Source: Juglans regia (Eukaryota > Streptophyta > Magnoliopsida > Fagales > Juglandaceae). Taken from it: a DNA stretch of 64,000 nucleotides. Positions 1 to 12,524 of the stretch are shown here, piece after piece (position 1 is the first letter of the stretch; each line of letters opens with the position of its first letter). Under the pieces are notes generated by a model. The model did no database searches. It worked only from the letters and a program-made list of their open reading frames with translations, and had not been told where the DNA came from. The position numbers were made by a program, and so were the translations under genes. Location of the stretch: NCBI RefSeq assembly GCF_001411555.2, contig NC_049911.1, positions 36,841,340 to 36,905,339 on the forward strand. Direction: 5' to 3'.

Positions 1-572
1 ATATTTATATTTGCAATTTGTTTTTATATTATAAAATTATTTGGTCTTATACATGTAAAACAAAAATATATAAATCAAATAAAAATAAAAATATGAAAAA
101 ATTATTTTAAAAATATTTTGAATATATTCGCTGAAATAAAATATATGTATTTTAAATAATGAATAAAAAAATTATTTACATGATAAAAATTAAAATAATA
201 ATAAATTTTTTTTTACAGAATAAACAATATCCATTACGATACTATTTAGTATCCGCTGAATGGCTTTTATATAATATAACTAATTATATTTTATAATTTC
301 TTTTACATAATCTGATGAAGTTTTATTTTAGAGTAATTTTTAAATAATTTATATTTTTTTTGTATAATATAAAAGCCATTGAAAGTACTTATTGTAAATA
401 CACAAATACGGTACACAAAGGAATAGTAGCTTAGAGTTGTAGTACTTCCACCCCCTTCGCGAGTTCGCTCATTGTCAGAATCTCATCCCTTTCTTCTGTT
501 CTCCCAGGCGGTCCCAACCCCCTCTTCCTCTTCACCCAACACATCGATCTCTCTCTCTACATTCATAACAAA
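1..572. promoter_or_regulatory. AT-rich upstream region and probable promoter of the first patellin gene
   Basis: This stretch holds no open gene. The first 350 bases are very AT-rich. A TATA-like run, TATAATATAAAAG, lies at about 363-375, roughly 200 bases before the patellin start codon. The 420-572 stretch turns pyrimidine-rich (ctcatcccttt, ctctctctctac), as plant 5' leaders often do. Calling it a promoter is inference from position and the TATA-like run. Confidence 0.4.
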
Positions 573-2736
573 ATGGCCGATGAAACTCCAAGGCCACCTC
601 CTGCACCATCCTCCGACCAACCAACTGATAAGGAGGAATCAGAGTCACCGGGCCCTGTGTCGGTGGTGGTGACGGAGTCTGAATCACTCGCTATGACTGA
701 GAAAGAAGAGGAACCGCCTACCCCACCTCCAGCACCATCCTCCGACCAACCAACTTATATGGAGGATTCACCAGCCCCAGTGTCCGTGGTGGTGACGGAG
801 TCTGAATCCATCACTGTGGCTGAAAAAAAGGAGCAACCGCCTACCCCACTTCCAGCGGCCGAGTCAGGTCCACTGGTGGTGCTGGAGGAGAAAGAAGAGC
901 TTCCGCCGTCACCTGTGGCTGCAGTTGTGGAGGTGAAAACTTCAGCTACCCAAGACGGGGTTAGTGTGTTTGAGGATGAGAAACAGAAGCCGACTGAGAA
1001 GAAAATGATTCCTCAGTCTCTGGTCTCGTTCAAGGAGGAGAGCAACTTAGAGGCTGATCTCTCAGATTCCGAGCGGAAGGCTCTGCAAGAACTCAAGCAG
1101 CTTGTCCAAGAAGCTCTCGACGGTAGCCGATTTACTTTCGTACCACCACCTAAAGACGCAGAGAAACAGAGTTCAACCGGAGAAGCACAGACAAAGCAAG
1201 AAGATACCCCAGCTATGCCCTCCGAATCCACACCGAGAATCGAAGAAAACCCAGAAAAGGAAGCCCAAGAAGTATCGAAAGAAGTGGAGGAGGTGTCCAT
1301 TTGGGGGGTTCCTCTTCTTAAGGACGACAGGACCGATGTGATTCTGCTCAAGTTTTTACGAGCCAGGGATTTCAAAGTCAAAGACGCTTTCGTCATGATC
1401 AGGAACACCATCAAATGGAGGAAGGAGTTCGGGATCGATGCGCTTATCGACCAGGATCTCGGGGACGAGTGGGAAAAGGTGGTCTTTATGCATGGATTTG
1501 ACAGAGAGGAGCATCCCGTGTGTTACAATGTATATGGGGAGTTTCAGAACAAGGAGGTGTATGCAAAAGCATTTTCAGATGAGGAGAAGAGAGCCAAGTT
1601 CTTGAGGTGGAGGATACAGTTCTTGGAGAGGAGTATCAGGAAGCTTGATTTTAGTCCTGGTGGCGTTTGCACCATCTTTCAGGTCAATGACCTAAAGAAC
1701 TCTCCAGGACCCGCGAAGCGCGAGCTTAGGCTGGCCACAAAGCAGGCTCTTCAGTTGCTTCAGGACAATTATCCCGAGTTTGTAGCCAAACAGGTATGAT
1801 AATCCCGCTTTTTTTTCTTTTTGGTATTTGATGTTTCTGTTTTATGCCAAATATGTTTTAGATCCATCAAAATGGATGAATTTGATTGCTTCGCTTGGGT
1901 ATTGATCTCTTAAGGTGTTTATCAATGTTCCTTGGTGGTATCTTGCGTTCTATACGATACTCAGTCCATTCTTGACCCAGAGGACCAAGAGCAAGTTTGT
2001 CTTTACGGGGCCATCTAAGACTGCTGAAACCCTTTTCAAGTTAGTAGATACTTTGTATATTTTGAATGCTGAATTTTGAACTTATTACTTTGCTTTATCA
2101 ACTTTGCTTCTTTCTTTGTTGCTGATTTTAACGTTAAATTGCTCTTGGTAAATCAGATACATATCTCCCGAGCAAGTGCCAGTTCAATATGGTGGATTGA
2201 GTGTCGATTATTGCGATTGCAACCCAGAATTCAGCATTTCTGATCCAGTCACGGAGGTTACGGTTAAGCCAGCAACTAAGCAAACTGTGGAAATCATAAT
2301 TTACGAGGTCTAATTGCATTTTTAACCTTGGTTTATACGTTTTTCTTTTCTCTCTATTTTTTTTTTTTTTTTTTGCTAATTCTAATATAAAATTGCTATT
2401 TAGTAGTGTTTTATATTTATCATTGATGATGATGAATGAAAGAGCCATCCTTTTACTAATTGGACATTGGGTAAACTGTAGAAATGCATCATTGTTTGGG
2501 AGCTTCGAGTGGTTGGCTGGGAGGTGACCTATGGTGCTGAATTTGTACCCAATGCCGAAGATGGATATACCGTTGTTATACATAAATCTGCAAAGAAGGC
2601 CCCTACTGATGAACCAGTGGTGTCCAACAGCTTTAAAGTTGGTGAACTAGGCAAACTACTGCTCACGGTTGATAACCCAACCTCGAAAAAGAAGAAGCTC
2701 CTTTACAGGTTCAATATCAAATCCTTCTTAGATTGA
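573..2736 (+). CDS. Patellin-type Sec14-GOLD phosphoinositide-binding protein (four exons)
   Basis: Coding exons read as 573-1793, 1915-2039, 2157-2307 and 2482-2736. All joins are GT-AG and phase-consistent, giving 583 residues. The first 240 residues are acidic and Pro/Glu-rich with an imperfect 41-43-residue internal repeat. A conserved VSIWGVPLL segment starts near residue 241, followed by the CRAL-TRIO N-terminal helices (KFLRARDFKVKDAF), the Sec14 lipid-binding lobe (including FINVPWWYL at the exon 1/2 junction), and a C-terminal GOLD domain ending in a lysine-rich SKKKKLLYR stretch. Patellins bind phosphoinositides and act in membrane trafficking, cell-plate formation and auxin-carrier positioning; that is family knowledge. 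Closest type is PATL3/PATL5-like, but the exact orthologue cannot be fixed by eye. The start is the first ATG of the acidic domain, matching the paralogue on the other strand. It converges with that paralogue at 13299-15422. Confidence 0.93.
594..839 (+). repeat. Imperfect in-frame tandem repeat in patellin acidic domain
   Basis: Two copies of a unit of about 41-43 codons lie head to tail: residues 8-48 and 51-89 of the patellin. Both begin PPPAPSSDQPT, both contain PVSVVVTESES, and both end with a charged EEP or EQP segment. They differ by a two-codon indel. The repeat sits in the disordered acidic N-terminus, outside the lipid-binding fold. Confidence 0.85.
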
Positions 2737-5700
2737 TGATACCAAATGAACTCAAAGCACACGAAACTTTTCCTGTGCTCGGGATGAATTGAGAGTAAGA
2801 AGTTTCGGTTTTCATTAATTGATGATCCTTATACTGATTGAAGATTTCTGCTCGATCATTGTGCTGTAAATTGGTGTTTACTTGAGGCTTGGAATTTAGT
2901 ATTTAAACATGGATATATAATTATTTCCCCTTTTAGTATTTGGGTGAGTCTGTTCTCATATGGGTTTTTTGTTCCTGGGGAGTAAGATGTTGGAATCGGT
3001 CTGCTTAGTATCTGGTGCTGGTTTGTAATACCAGCACTATAACTTCAGTTTGGCAAACAAAGAGAAATTTGAGGGCAGTTGGTGTGATTACGGTTGTAAA
3101 ATTTTGTGTTCAGGTGTGACACTTTGTTTTGTTTTATGGATGACGTCTGAAACTGTTATGACCAAATTGATATGTAGTATATTGGAAGTACAGTCATCAG
3201 TATATTGCAAACTACTAGTGGTTGGCACGTGTAAATCTTCATTTCTTTCATAGCATTTCTCATTCAATCTGACACCCACCTGTCGTAATTTGCGAGCATT
3301 GTTAATGTTGCTTGTATTGGTTCTGAACATAGAATCTGTCCTTGAGATGTGCTCCAAATGTAACATTTTATTGAATGCTTGGTGTTTCTCTTTGTTCTTC
3401 TCAATTCAATGAATTTGTTTGTGTTGGTTGAAACTCTCGTGTATATTTAGCGTATATGAGGAAACGCGCAAAGTGAGAATAGAAAAGGGAGAGGGAGAGA
3501 GCAAAACAAACATTGGAATTTGAAAAGGAATTACCATGTCTAAAGCGAGTTAAAAAAAAAAAAAAAAGTAGGAAGACCTGGATTGGGTGAAATATATACT
3601 GCTACTACTACCAATTGAGGTATGATTGATGGGAAAAAGCATTAAAAGATGAAACTAGAGTTAGATTGCACAAAATGAGAAATTGTCCAAGCGGTGTGGG
3701 ATGAAGTTCTGTTGAGGTGGTGGTTCTTAGGTTCAAATATATTACTGAATAAAAATCAGTAAGTGGTGGTTATTAGCGATGTGAATTAGAATAGTAGGTA
3801 GCAATGTAATCTTAAATCTTAAATCTGGGATAAGTTAAAATAGAGAGAGTTGGTATATGAATGTGAGAAGGATTCTTTGTAGGTTATTATGTTTTGGCTC
3901 TGTTAAATCAGTATATTTGAAATGGAGGATGGGGGCTTTGTTACATCATTCTTAAAATGGTGGGGAGGATGGCCGCTATCATCATCAAAGTTAATACTTT
4001 TTGTTAAGAGCTTAATTCTTTATGCAATAATCTCGTGTCATATGCATATTTAATTTGTACCTTTTGGGAGAGGGAGTGAGAGAGAAGATGTATTTTTTTT
4101 AGGATCGACTGCAGGAGGTGGTGCATGCTTGCTCTTGCTGGTGTTTGACATCTTAGCTGACGGCGCAGTGAGCAGTTATCAAGGACTTTGTGGCTTGCAT
4201 CGGATCGGATCATGAGATGGTGCACTGCTCACAGATCCAGGATAGGAAAGAAAGAACTGAATGAAAATTAAACTCCATCTCCATCTCTCTCAATTAGGTT
4301 ACAAGCTATCATTTTTTGGTTACAAGAAGTTGATTTCCTTGTATATTAGATTTGAATGTGTTTTTGGAAGTTTATGCTAATTAATAAATAAACAAAAGAA
4401 ATGTTAATGGAAAGCCCCGGCTGTCTGAAATTGAAAACCAGCCGGTGATTCTTATTCGTCGTGATCTGATCTGATCATCTAGAAATTTTGCAATGCTTAG
4501 GCTTGGAGTTGGAACCACCTGCCCTTTGTACATCCCACCCACTATTCAATGAAATTTGTTGAAACTTCAATTCGTATGTCATTGGTTGGTGACTTTACCC
4601 ATTTTTAAATGTTATCATTTGCCTTTTTGTCTACTCCAAACCCCTCTTTTTCCCTTTCCACAATCATCATTTTCTTTTCTTTGTACCTCTTTTTCAAAAA
4701 TAACACCACACCGTCCTATCAACTAATTTCTCGTTACAGCATTTGAAATATTGCTCTGCACCTCTTAACTAAATTCAAACGTTCCTTATCATCTAACCTT
4801 TTTGCTTAAATTCATCATAAACCATTACTATTGCTGAGGAATCTTCCTGTCTTTTTTTTTTCCTTTTAATTAAAAAAAAAAAAAAAAGGTGGGTGGCCTA
4901 TGGCTATAATCATTGACATACTGTTTCATGCGAGGCCGTTTATCAATTTATTATTTGTCATAGTTGGAAAGCTAGCTGTTTATGGATGGCAAACAGCTTT
5001 TTACAGATCAAAGTGTCGTCATGCATTGTAATGTTCATTTTCTTTGTTTGGGCTGGGAGTATTGGCATTGCGGGCCCACTAGTAAACCTGGGATCGGGCC
5101 TTGCCTATGGATTTGGCCTAATCTTTCAAATAAAGATCTACTACATACATAGCCATTTATATGATATTGTGCGTAAAACGTGGTGGATCAGCAGTAGTTC
5201 TACTGCATCTTGCTTGCGCTGGTGCAGACTCTGATTCAGCAGGCCAATAATGTATATTGTCGCAGGGATTAGAGGATCTACCCAATTATATAACGCAGCT
5301 ATTCATATAGAATCCATTATCTCCTCTGTCGGCATCTCCTTTACGGATTATAGGCAACAAATTAAAATTGAAATTAAAAACGTTTTTTTTTTTTTTTATT
5401 TCATATACATGCAGGGTAGATCCACAACTACTGTCCCATGAAACAAACAAAAACAAAAAAATTTAAAAATATGTGTAGTTCTAAGATTTCTAATTAATTT
5501 GGAGCTCTACTCTCGAAGCTTTTTAACGTGACTCTCTGTATATTAAGAGAGAGAGAGAGAAATTATTCATAAACTTGATATGAAGTCGACGCATAATTAA
5601 TGTGTTAAGATGTTTAGAATTATATGAGTGGTATTAATTAGGCGGATTCATGTATGATCCAATGATTTAGATGAATATCAAATTAAGCTTATGTTACACG

Positions 5701-6525
5701 CAATATATATGGATTGGAGTATGTGCGGAAGAAGAAGGAGCAGTTCTAGTGGTGATGTATGTATTAAGAGATCAGCAAAGACAGGAGGCGGTTCCGTCGG
5801 GTGCACTGTGGAATCAACAAGGCTAAGGTTAGTCGGGTATGTTGTTGTTTTCTGATGTCAAATTAGGCAGAGCAGGAATGGGACAATTTCTTATTTCTCT
5901 TGGAATCCATATCATTTAACTGAGTCTGACAAGGATCTCATTATCATAGTCTCTATTTGTTTTCACTTTTTTGTTTGGGGGAGGGAGGGAGGGAGGAATT
6001 AGGATTAGCAAGAGGTAGAGATATGCATACGCATTGTCAACTGTTTAAAAGTAAACAAAGGAGTTAGTGATGAGAATTCAATCGTTTAATAGTACGCAGT
6101 ATCCTCTCTCTCTCTCTCTCTCTATGTTCATTGTTGAAGACTTGCAGCACATTTATTCCGAGACATGATTGAACTATAAGCAAGGGCAGATGACATGAAT
6201 CACATATAATACAGAAAGAGAAAGAAAACAGACAAAGCCAAGCTTAGCACAGCACAGCACATGCATCATCATGTTCATGTAATGCAATGCAATGACTTCA
6301 TCGAATCAGAGATTTAATTGTTTGTAAAAAATGAATGTAGGTAGTCCTAGTCCGACAGATATTGAGGGCTATGCACATGGCCTCTTTAGCCTGCATCCTC
6401 TCCAAACGCCTGTCCTTCTCATCTTCTCAACTCAACTTTCCATTCACACATACAGAGTGAAGCAAAGCATGTCCTGATCGATTTATTCTCCTTTCTTTTT
6501 TTTCACCACCGCCACCTTCTATATA
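2737..6525. other. Spacer: patellin 3' region, AT-rich DNA, microsatellites
   Basis: The first few hundred bases after the stop are probably the patellin 3' UTR. The remainder holds short poly-A tracts (3550, 4870), a GA run near 5545-5562, a GGGA run near 5983-5997 and a (TC)n run near 6101-6123. Small open frames here lack codon bias or recognisable motifs. I found no gene. Confidence 0.5.
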
Positions 6526-6708
6526 ATATTAGAGAATTGATACTCACCATAGCACATTTCACAACACAAAGTTTAAAGTGAGGGCATTTTCATAAAGTGA
6601 TGTTACTTTTATAAAGTATTTTATTAAATTACCCCTAATTTTAAAACATGGTTGTATAATATGTTGTGAAAAATTATGTGTGTTTATCATTTTTCTATAA
6701 TATAATTT
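6526..6708. mobile_element. MITE-like inverted-repeat element
   Basis: The left arm (GAATTGATACTCACCATAGC, then CACATTTCACAACA) is imperfectly complementary to the right arm (TGTTGTGAAAAATTATGTGTG, then TTTATCATTTTTC). The spacer between them is AT-rich and non-coding. It looks like a short non-autonomous DNA transposon; edges are approximate. Confidence 0.55.
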
Positions 6709-6852
6709 ATATAGATAGATGACCAGTGCACCCCAAAATAATTAATTTGAAATAATAAATTCTCAAAATGATTCTAGCAGCCTTCTGCCTCTATACTCTA
6801 CTGTTACCAATTTGAGAAAATAAAATCCACTGGTAGTTGCAATTTAATGTAT

Positions 6853-7075
6853 GAGCAATGCTACACAACCTCTCAATCCTTCACACACCATATTTTTTTA
6901 AATTTTAATATTTTTTAAATATTTTTTGAGTTTATTCTTTTTAAATTAATTTAATTTTTCTATTCATTATTCATATATTAAATATTTAATAAAAAAATTA
7001 ATAAAAATTAAAAAATATATAATGTGTGGAGGTTATGTAAATAGTAAGAGATTGTGTAATTTTTTTCTTAATACA
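6853..7075. mobile_element. MITE-like element with ACACCATA-type arms
   Basis: The left arm reads ACACAACCTCTCAATCCTTC then ACACACCATATTTTTTTAAA. The right arm (ATATATAATGTGTGGAGGTT then ATGTAAATAGTAAGAGATTG) is its imperfect reverse complement. The centre is AT-only. Similar architecture recurs at 50433-50590 and 60838-61047. Confidence 0.6.
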
Positions 7076-7174
7076 TTTCTCTTTTCGGGAATATGGACTT
7101 GGAACATGGGTCACATTGATAAATGGCTTAGAGACGAAATGACCGATAAAATAAACATAATTTTCACATTATAA

Positions 7175-7349
7175 TCCGTTCGGATTCTTCGTTTCATTTA
7201 ATCTAATCTAATTTAATTATTATAAATTTATTAAACTCTCACACATAATATAATATATAATTTAATTTTTTTAAATTTTAAAATAATAATAATATTAAAA
7301 AATAATATTTTATTTAACTTTCATCTCATCTTAACTTAATATCCAAACC
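7175..7349. mobile_element. Copy of the TTTGGAT/ATCCAAAC MITE family
   Basis: This 175-bp segment shares the layout of the element at 27537-27724. It has a left end near GTTCGGATTCTTCG, runs of TCATTTAATCTAATC and ATAATATATAATTTAATTT, the core ATAATAATATTAAAAAATAA, then CATCTCATCTTAACTTAATA and TCCAAACC at the right end. It is non-coding. Confidence 0.65.
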
Positions 7350-7732
7350 TCACCATATTTCTAAAATATCAAATATTTACTCCAACCAAATAATTCTGAT
7401 TTTTTAATTTTAAGAAGACTGAAAGATAAACGAAATTTCATAAAATGAAGAAGCTCTTTACACTCATTTAGGAAGTCATTATTTATTTAATATTTTATTA
7501 TTATTTTTTATTATTATTTATAAAATATCTAAAAATATATGACTACTCAAACCCAACCTAAGTCAACATAGACAGGTGTTCGATCCTCTCCTCAGTTAAC
7601 CCTTAGCCGCCATGTCAATATCACCTTGTGCATAGGATTGACAAGATGTTCCCCATCTTATGATTACTCTCTATTTTTACATGCTCAGCTTAAAAGGGAG
7701 CGCATTACGTTTGTTTGTTTTTGTATTTGTTG

Positions 7733-7905
7733 GGCGGATGAGTTGGGGTTAAAATTAAAAATTAAATAAAATGTTTTTATAAAATATTATATTAATATAT
7801 TTTTATTTTAAAATTTTAAAATATTTATTTTATTTTATATAAAAATTTAATAAAATTATAATAATTTAATAAAATAAAATAAAATGAGTTGAAAGAAATT
7901 ATGAA
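7733..7905. mobile_element. Probable diverged, inverted copy of the same MITE family
   Basis: The segment begins GGATGAGTTGGGGTTAAAAT and ends AAAATGAGTTGAAAGAAAT, with an AT-only core. This resembles the family read from the other strand. Ends are eroded, so the call is weaker than for the other copies. Confidence 0.4.
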
Positions 7906-7991
7906 AATAAATAGAATTAAGGTTTTTTCAAAGTTTGAAGTGAATGAAAGCTAGACATGTGATACAGCATATTATATGTATGAGAAATACT

Positions 7992-8198
7992 ACTTTGTCG
8001 TCTGAAGTCTACCGCTCAAGTGTACCGTTTGCTAGTTTAATTTTTTAATTTTTTTTACTTAATGATGAAGAAAGTAGTTTTAAATGTATTGATGTATTTT
8101 TTTATTTTTTAAAAGTATTTAAATATATTAAAAAATATAAAAATAAATTGAAAATAAACTAGTGGTACACTTGAGCTATGCTACTTAGACGGCAGAGT
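7992..8198. mobile_element. MITE with long terminal inverted repeats of about 43 bp
   Basis: The left end reads ACTTTGTCGTCTGAAGTC then TACCGCTCAAGTGTACC. The right end reads GGTACACTTGAGCTATGCTA then CTTAGACGGCAGAGT. The two are near-perfect reverse complements over about 43 bp around an AT-rich core, 207 bp in total. This is the clearest member of a cluster of three inverted-repeat elements between 7.99 and 8.8 kb. Confidence 0.75.
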
Positions 8199-8221
8199 AG
8201 CACCGCTCTATATGTATAGAG

Positions 8222-8800
8222 TCAAGCTACTCTACTGCCTAGAGTAGCCTGCTCCACTTTACAGCTAGTCGTATTTTAATTTTTTTTATTCACATTTTTT
8301 AAATATTTTTAAATATTTAAAAAAATAAAAAAATACATCAATACACTTAAAATCACTTCTTTAATTATCAAATAAAAAGAATTAAAAAAAATATTCACCA
8401 AATGATACATTTGAGCGGTTAGTTTGGAGTGTCATAGGAGGTTTTTTCATATGTATATTGTATACAAGAGTACTGCTAGAGCCACCGCTGGTGGCTCCTG
8501 GAGCCACCTGGGAGCTACCGCTTGCTCTAGCATATATTTTTTGATGTGTTTTTTTTTCAGTTATTTTTTATAGAAATTTTTTAATACTTTTTAATATTTT
8601 AAAAAAATAAAATTTGAATATTATTAAAAAATATTTCCTTAATCACAACGAAATATTTTTTAATAATATTATTAATATTTTTTATTTTTTTAAAATATTT
8701 AAAATTATTAAAAACATTTATATAAAAAAATACATAAAAAAATATATACCAGAGGCTGCGGTAACTTCCAGCGCTACCAAGTACCAGCAATGACTATAAT
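8222..8800. mobile_element. Two further MITE-like inverted-repeat segments
   Basis: Segment one (about 8222-8450) runs from CTACTCTACTGCCTAGAGTA to GATACATTTGAGCGGTTAG around an AT core with ACATCAATACACTTAAAATC. Segment two (about 8467-8800) starts with a compact GC-rich inverted block (GCCACCGCTGGTGGCTCCTG, then GAGCCACC) and ends in TTCCAGCGCTACCAAGTACC. Both have AT-only centres and no coding potential. Boundaries are approximate. Confidence 0.5.
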
Positions 8801-8805
8801 TATTC

Positions 8806-10135
8806 TTGAATACAATAACCAAAAGAGGAGAGAAAGAAATAAATACAAAAACGCTATTTACAGTCGCCTTACGTAAACGGCTTGCAAACGACTGCCGATA
8901 TAGAATTAAAAACGACGCCATTTTGAATTTATTGAGTTTGCCCCTGCCCTCCCTCATTCTCTCCAAGTTTCTAATCATCTTCTGTGTTTCTCCTTCCCTG
9001 AAGACCTATGCGTGTTTTCGATCCCTCTCCCCGTTTCTCTCCCCAGCTGCCCTTTCCGTCTGTCCTCACTGTTTATCTTAGACCCTCAAGAAATTTCTCT
9101 CTCTCGAAGCCCCTTCCTTCCTTATTCTTTGTGTTTCGAAATGCAAAGCCCTTCCATTTCCATTCATCCCGACTTCTCATCTCCAATTATCTGCACAAAG
9201 TTCTCCTCGACCTTACCTCCTCTTCATCTAAGGTGGGCTTTCGATCTTTCCTCAAAAGGGTCTCCAGATTTGGGCTTCTTGAGACATCTTGGAGATCCAA
9301 GTGCCCATTTCAACAGCCTCCACAATTGAATCTTGCCAGGGGATTGGAGGAAGCTCAGTGGGGAGAAGAACAAAGGAGGAATTACGTCAAGAAGGGGATG
9401 ACAAGGAAACATATGGGAAGTAATGTTCACCTGCTGATTCCTATTTTGGTTCCAAATCTTTTACTGTTTGCTCTCTTGATTTGAAACCCTTTTCCTAATT
9501 TAGATTCCTGATAATTTTGAAGCAAAATATTAACATGAGTTTTTGTAAATGTAGAATCTTCATTGATTATTTGCATTAAGTACAACCACATATGGTTGCT
9601 TCGAATATCCATAATTTTGTTCACAAATTCGTTTGTTAAATCAAAATCTAATGGCGAGATGTCGTGAGAATGGGTGAGGGTCGATTGTCTCCAATAGCAT
9701 GTGGTGTACGCGATAGTGGGGGAGGGCATGCAACTTGACTTTTATAAGAATGCATGAGGAAATCAAGAATGTATAATCAAATATCCAAATAACATGTTGT
9801 CGTTGATGAATAAGTGAGATTTAGCAAGCCAAAAATGTTATGGAGCAGAAGGGGAGGAACAGTAGGTGAGAGTCTGTTTTCGTATTCGTATTCGTATTCG
9901 GCTCTTTCTCTTTGGTTGTTTTTTATTTTTTTTTTCAGCTAACGTCAGCCGACTGCACAGGATCTACATTAGACGACTGCATAGAAGAACTGAAAGAAAT
10001 AAAGTCCAGTGTGGGCGAGGCCGTACTCTTGGTAAATCCCAAAAGTTAAAATTCCTTTCACGGTCACTGTGGTGTACAGATGTTTGCGGATATTGTACTC
10101 CATCGCATTTACTGCTTGTCCTTAACTGACAAGAC
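8806..10135 (+). other. Unrecognised gene-like stretch, possibly exon remnants
   Basis: Base composition rises here. A pyrimidine-rich leader-like stretch (8935-9130) is followed by an ATG at about 9140, opening MQSPSISIHPDFSSPIICTK and continuing for 62 codons to 9329. A second frame (9008-9484) also stays open for 158 codons. A separate short stretch near 9960-10050 reads GSTLDDCIEELKEIKSSVGE followed by AVLL, an amphipathic composition unusual for spacer. I recognise no family in either. It could be a truncated gene, a non-coding transcript or chance. No function is proposed. Confidence 0.25.
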
Positions 10136-11280
10136 ATGTTTTTTCTTAAAGAAAGAAAAGAAAAGGAAATTACAAATTAGAAAGAAGTAACAGCCTTCTA
10201 TGCCTACAGGACATATAGTTTTTAATGATTGTTATTATATTTTCTAATCGAGACAAGTGCAGTTTAAACTCCCATACATATAAGTGTTGTACCTATAAAT
10301 TCATATATATACACATTCATATATATATATTAGGTGAAAATAACATGTAAAATACGTTTGCTTAATTTAATTATACAATTATTTTTTAGAATTAATATTA
10401 TTTTTATTAAGAAAAAATTTATACTAGCTTATACATCTTTATAAATCGATACATACATATACCTCTTGGTAGCAACAGCCTGAGCAACCTGTCAAAACAA
10501 ATAGTCATTCTATGATGACATTTGTGTTATCAATTACGGTTTTCAATACAAGAAAACTAAGCTACAAATGTGTTAAATAACAAAACTCAATTACATTTTA
10601 GTTTCTTAAAACCAAACAGCCCAGAGAAAATTAAGAAAATAGAAAGGAAAAGAACATAAAAAATTAGAGCAGTATGATTTACAGTTAAAACTTGTGTTGA
10701 GATTTTGTTCTCGAAGATGTTCATGGTTGCCACGAACAATCTTCTTCCGTTCTTTAATTAAATCCTTAAAATCCCTTGACTTTTTTAATTTTATTCACAA
10801 ATAATAGACTTTTCATCTTCTCTCTCAGGCACTCTCGGTCTCATCCCTCTCTATCTCCTCTCTCTCACTATGCGATATAATTTACTAAAGATAAAAAATG
10901 AAACAACTGGCTCAAGGTGGGAGAAACATGCATTTGAAGTGACATACAAACATTTTCAAGATATATTTCACTCTAAGAATTTATATTTTTCCGTGACTTA
11001 CAAACAATTCAAATATTCCAAGAAAATCGACAGCTCGGTATGATTTCAACACAAATAAAGCACATTTATCAATTGTAATTCTAAATCTTCAGAGTCGACA
11101 ATTTTCAAACGTTGAAAGTCATTAAGGTAAACATTTTCCCCTGGCAATGAATGTGAATTTCATTCCAACAAATAGAGAAATCATTTCCCATAAGAATTTT
11201 TCTCTTCATAAGCAAGTCCATATCAAAACACTCATCCACAAGAAATCTATCGTAGAGGACTGAAAAGATTATCATAAGTG
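10136..11280. other. AT-rich spacer
   Basis: It contains short AT repeats near 10300-10330 and a pyrimidine tract near 10818-10868. I see no open frame with coding character and no element boundaries. Confidence 0.5.
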
Positions 11281-11810
11281 TGGGCTAATTGAAGTAGGAA
11301 CGAAGATGCGACAACGATCCAAATTGGGCTGTGATGGGGTTAGTCGAGATGGAAATCAACGGTGGCGCATGTATGACACCCGCTACATTGGAAATGAGTC
11401 GTTCGGCCGGTCAAGACGTTGCCGGAGTCGTTTGTACTGAGCTGTCGCACATGGCGTCGATGAAAGATGAATCGCGGTGGTTTGTGAACCCCACGCATTT
11501 CCTTTAAACTGCACGTTGGCACAATGTGCAGCTCCGATTGGCTCACAATCAGATCAACCGCAAGATCAATGGGTGAGACTTCTCTTGGTGGTGCACGTGT
11601 CGGACGATGGTCACTGGAGAAGCTCGAAACGGCTACCCCCTCTATTTGGCCAAAAACCTAAAAAAATAAAAAAACCAAATGAAACCATTGGAGGTGAAGG
11701 GCTAGCGAGGAGAGGGAGGGGAGGAAGAGGAAGAAGGAGCCGAAGCCGAAGCTCCCCTTCCCCCAGCTGGATTCAGACGAGCGAGTTTTTAGAGATAGTG
11801 AATTTTTGAT
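11281..11810. other. GC-rich island of unknown origin
   Basis: A sharply GC-richer block stands in AT-rich surroundings. It encodes a 110-codon plus-strand frame whose tail is Arg/Ser/Gly-rich (GRGGRGRRSRSRSSPSPSW). The low-complexity composition and absence of a recognisable domain argue against a real gene. It may be a fragment of a larger repetitive element. Confidence 0.35.
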
Positions 11811-12524
11811 TGGGACTAAAGCTGCATTTTTTAATGCGAATTTAACAAAAAGTTAACGGAAAACAAAAATTTTTGTTTGATAGCCTCTTATAATAGATAA
11901 TATATACATATATATATATATATGGTTGGTTTTAACCCTAAATATTTTTCGTGAAAGTAAAAGTAAAATACTTGATTTACTCGTGCGTTTTTTGTGATTG
12001 GACCTCATAAATATGATGGTTTTAATGCAATACGAATTAATTAATTTGCTAGAACTTGATTATAGAAAAAATATATAGTTAATTTAATACGAGGCAAGTA
12101 ATTTTTGTTTCCTCATTTTGGGGCCGCGGGGAAGGGGAAAATAATGGGACAGAAAAACGGCACATCAACATATATATAATCTTTGATATCAACCGGAGCA
12201 GAGGATCTTGCATGATAAATACGAAAACGACAACAAAAGGTAAAAACGTAATTGATGAGAAGGAAGGCCGCTAGATTAGACATTGAATAAAACAAAAAAA
12301 CACACACACTCACACGATAGGAAGTTCTTTTGATGGTGAAAGACGTCCACCGAAATGAAATAATCAGACTCACTTGATATATATGTATAATAACTCACAT
12401 TATTGGAGGAGGGACCCCTCGTCATCATCCATTAAACTTTTTTATAACCGATAATCTATTACGACTCTGCTAATTGATTGAGTTTAAGAGCGATAATCAA
12501 TCACACATTTGGCTCTTTTAAATT
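11811..12524. other. AT-rich spacer
   Basis: It contains a short TA microsatellite near 11905-11923 and otherwise unremarkable sequence. Nothing coding is supported. Confidence 0.5.

Noticed and set aside
1013..1414. A 133-codon minus-strand open frame
   Set aside because: It is antisense to patellin exon 1; the plus-strand frame has clear family motifs.
3650..3760. A tRNA-like phrase (TGTCCAAGCGGT ... TAGGTTCAAAT)
   Set aside because: It resembles the D-arm and T-arm consensus of class II tRNAs, but I could not pair an acceptor stem or anticodon arm, and spacing is irregular.
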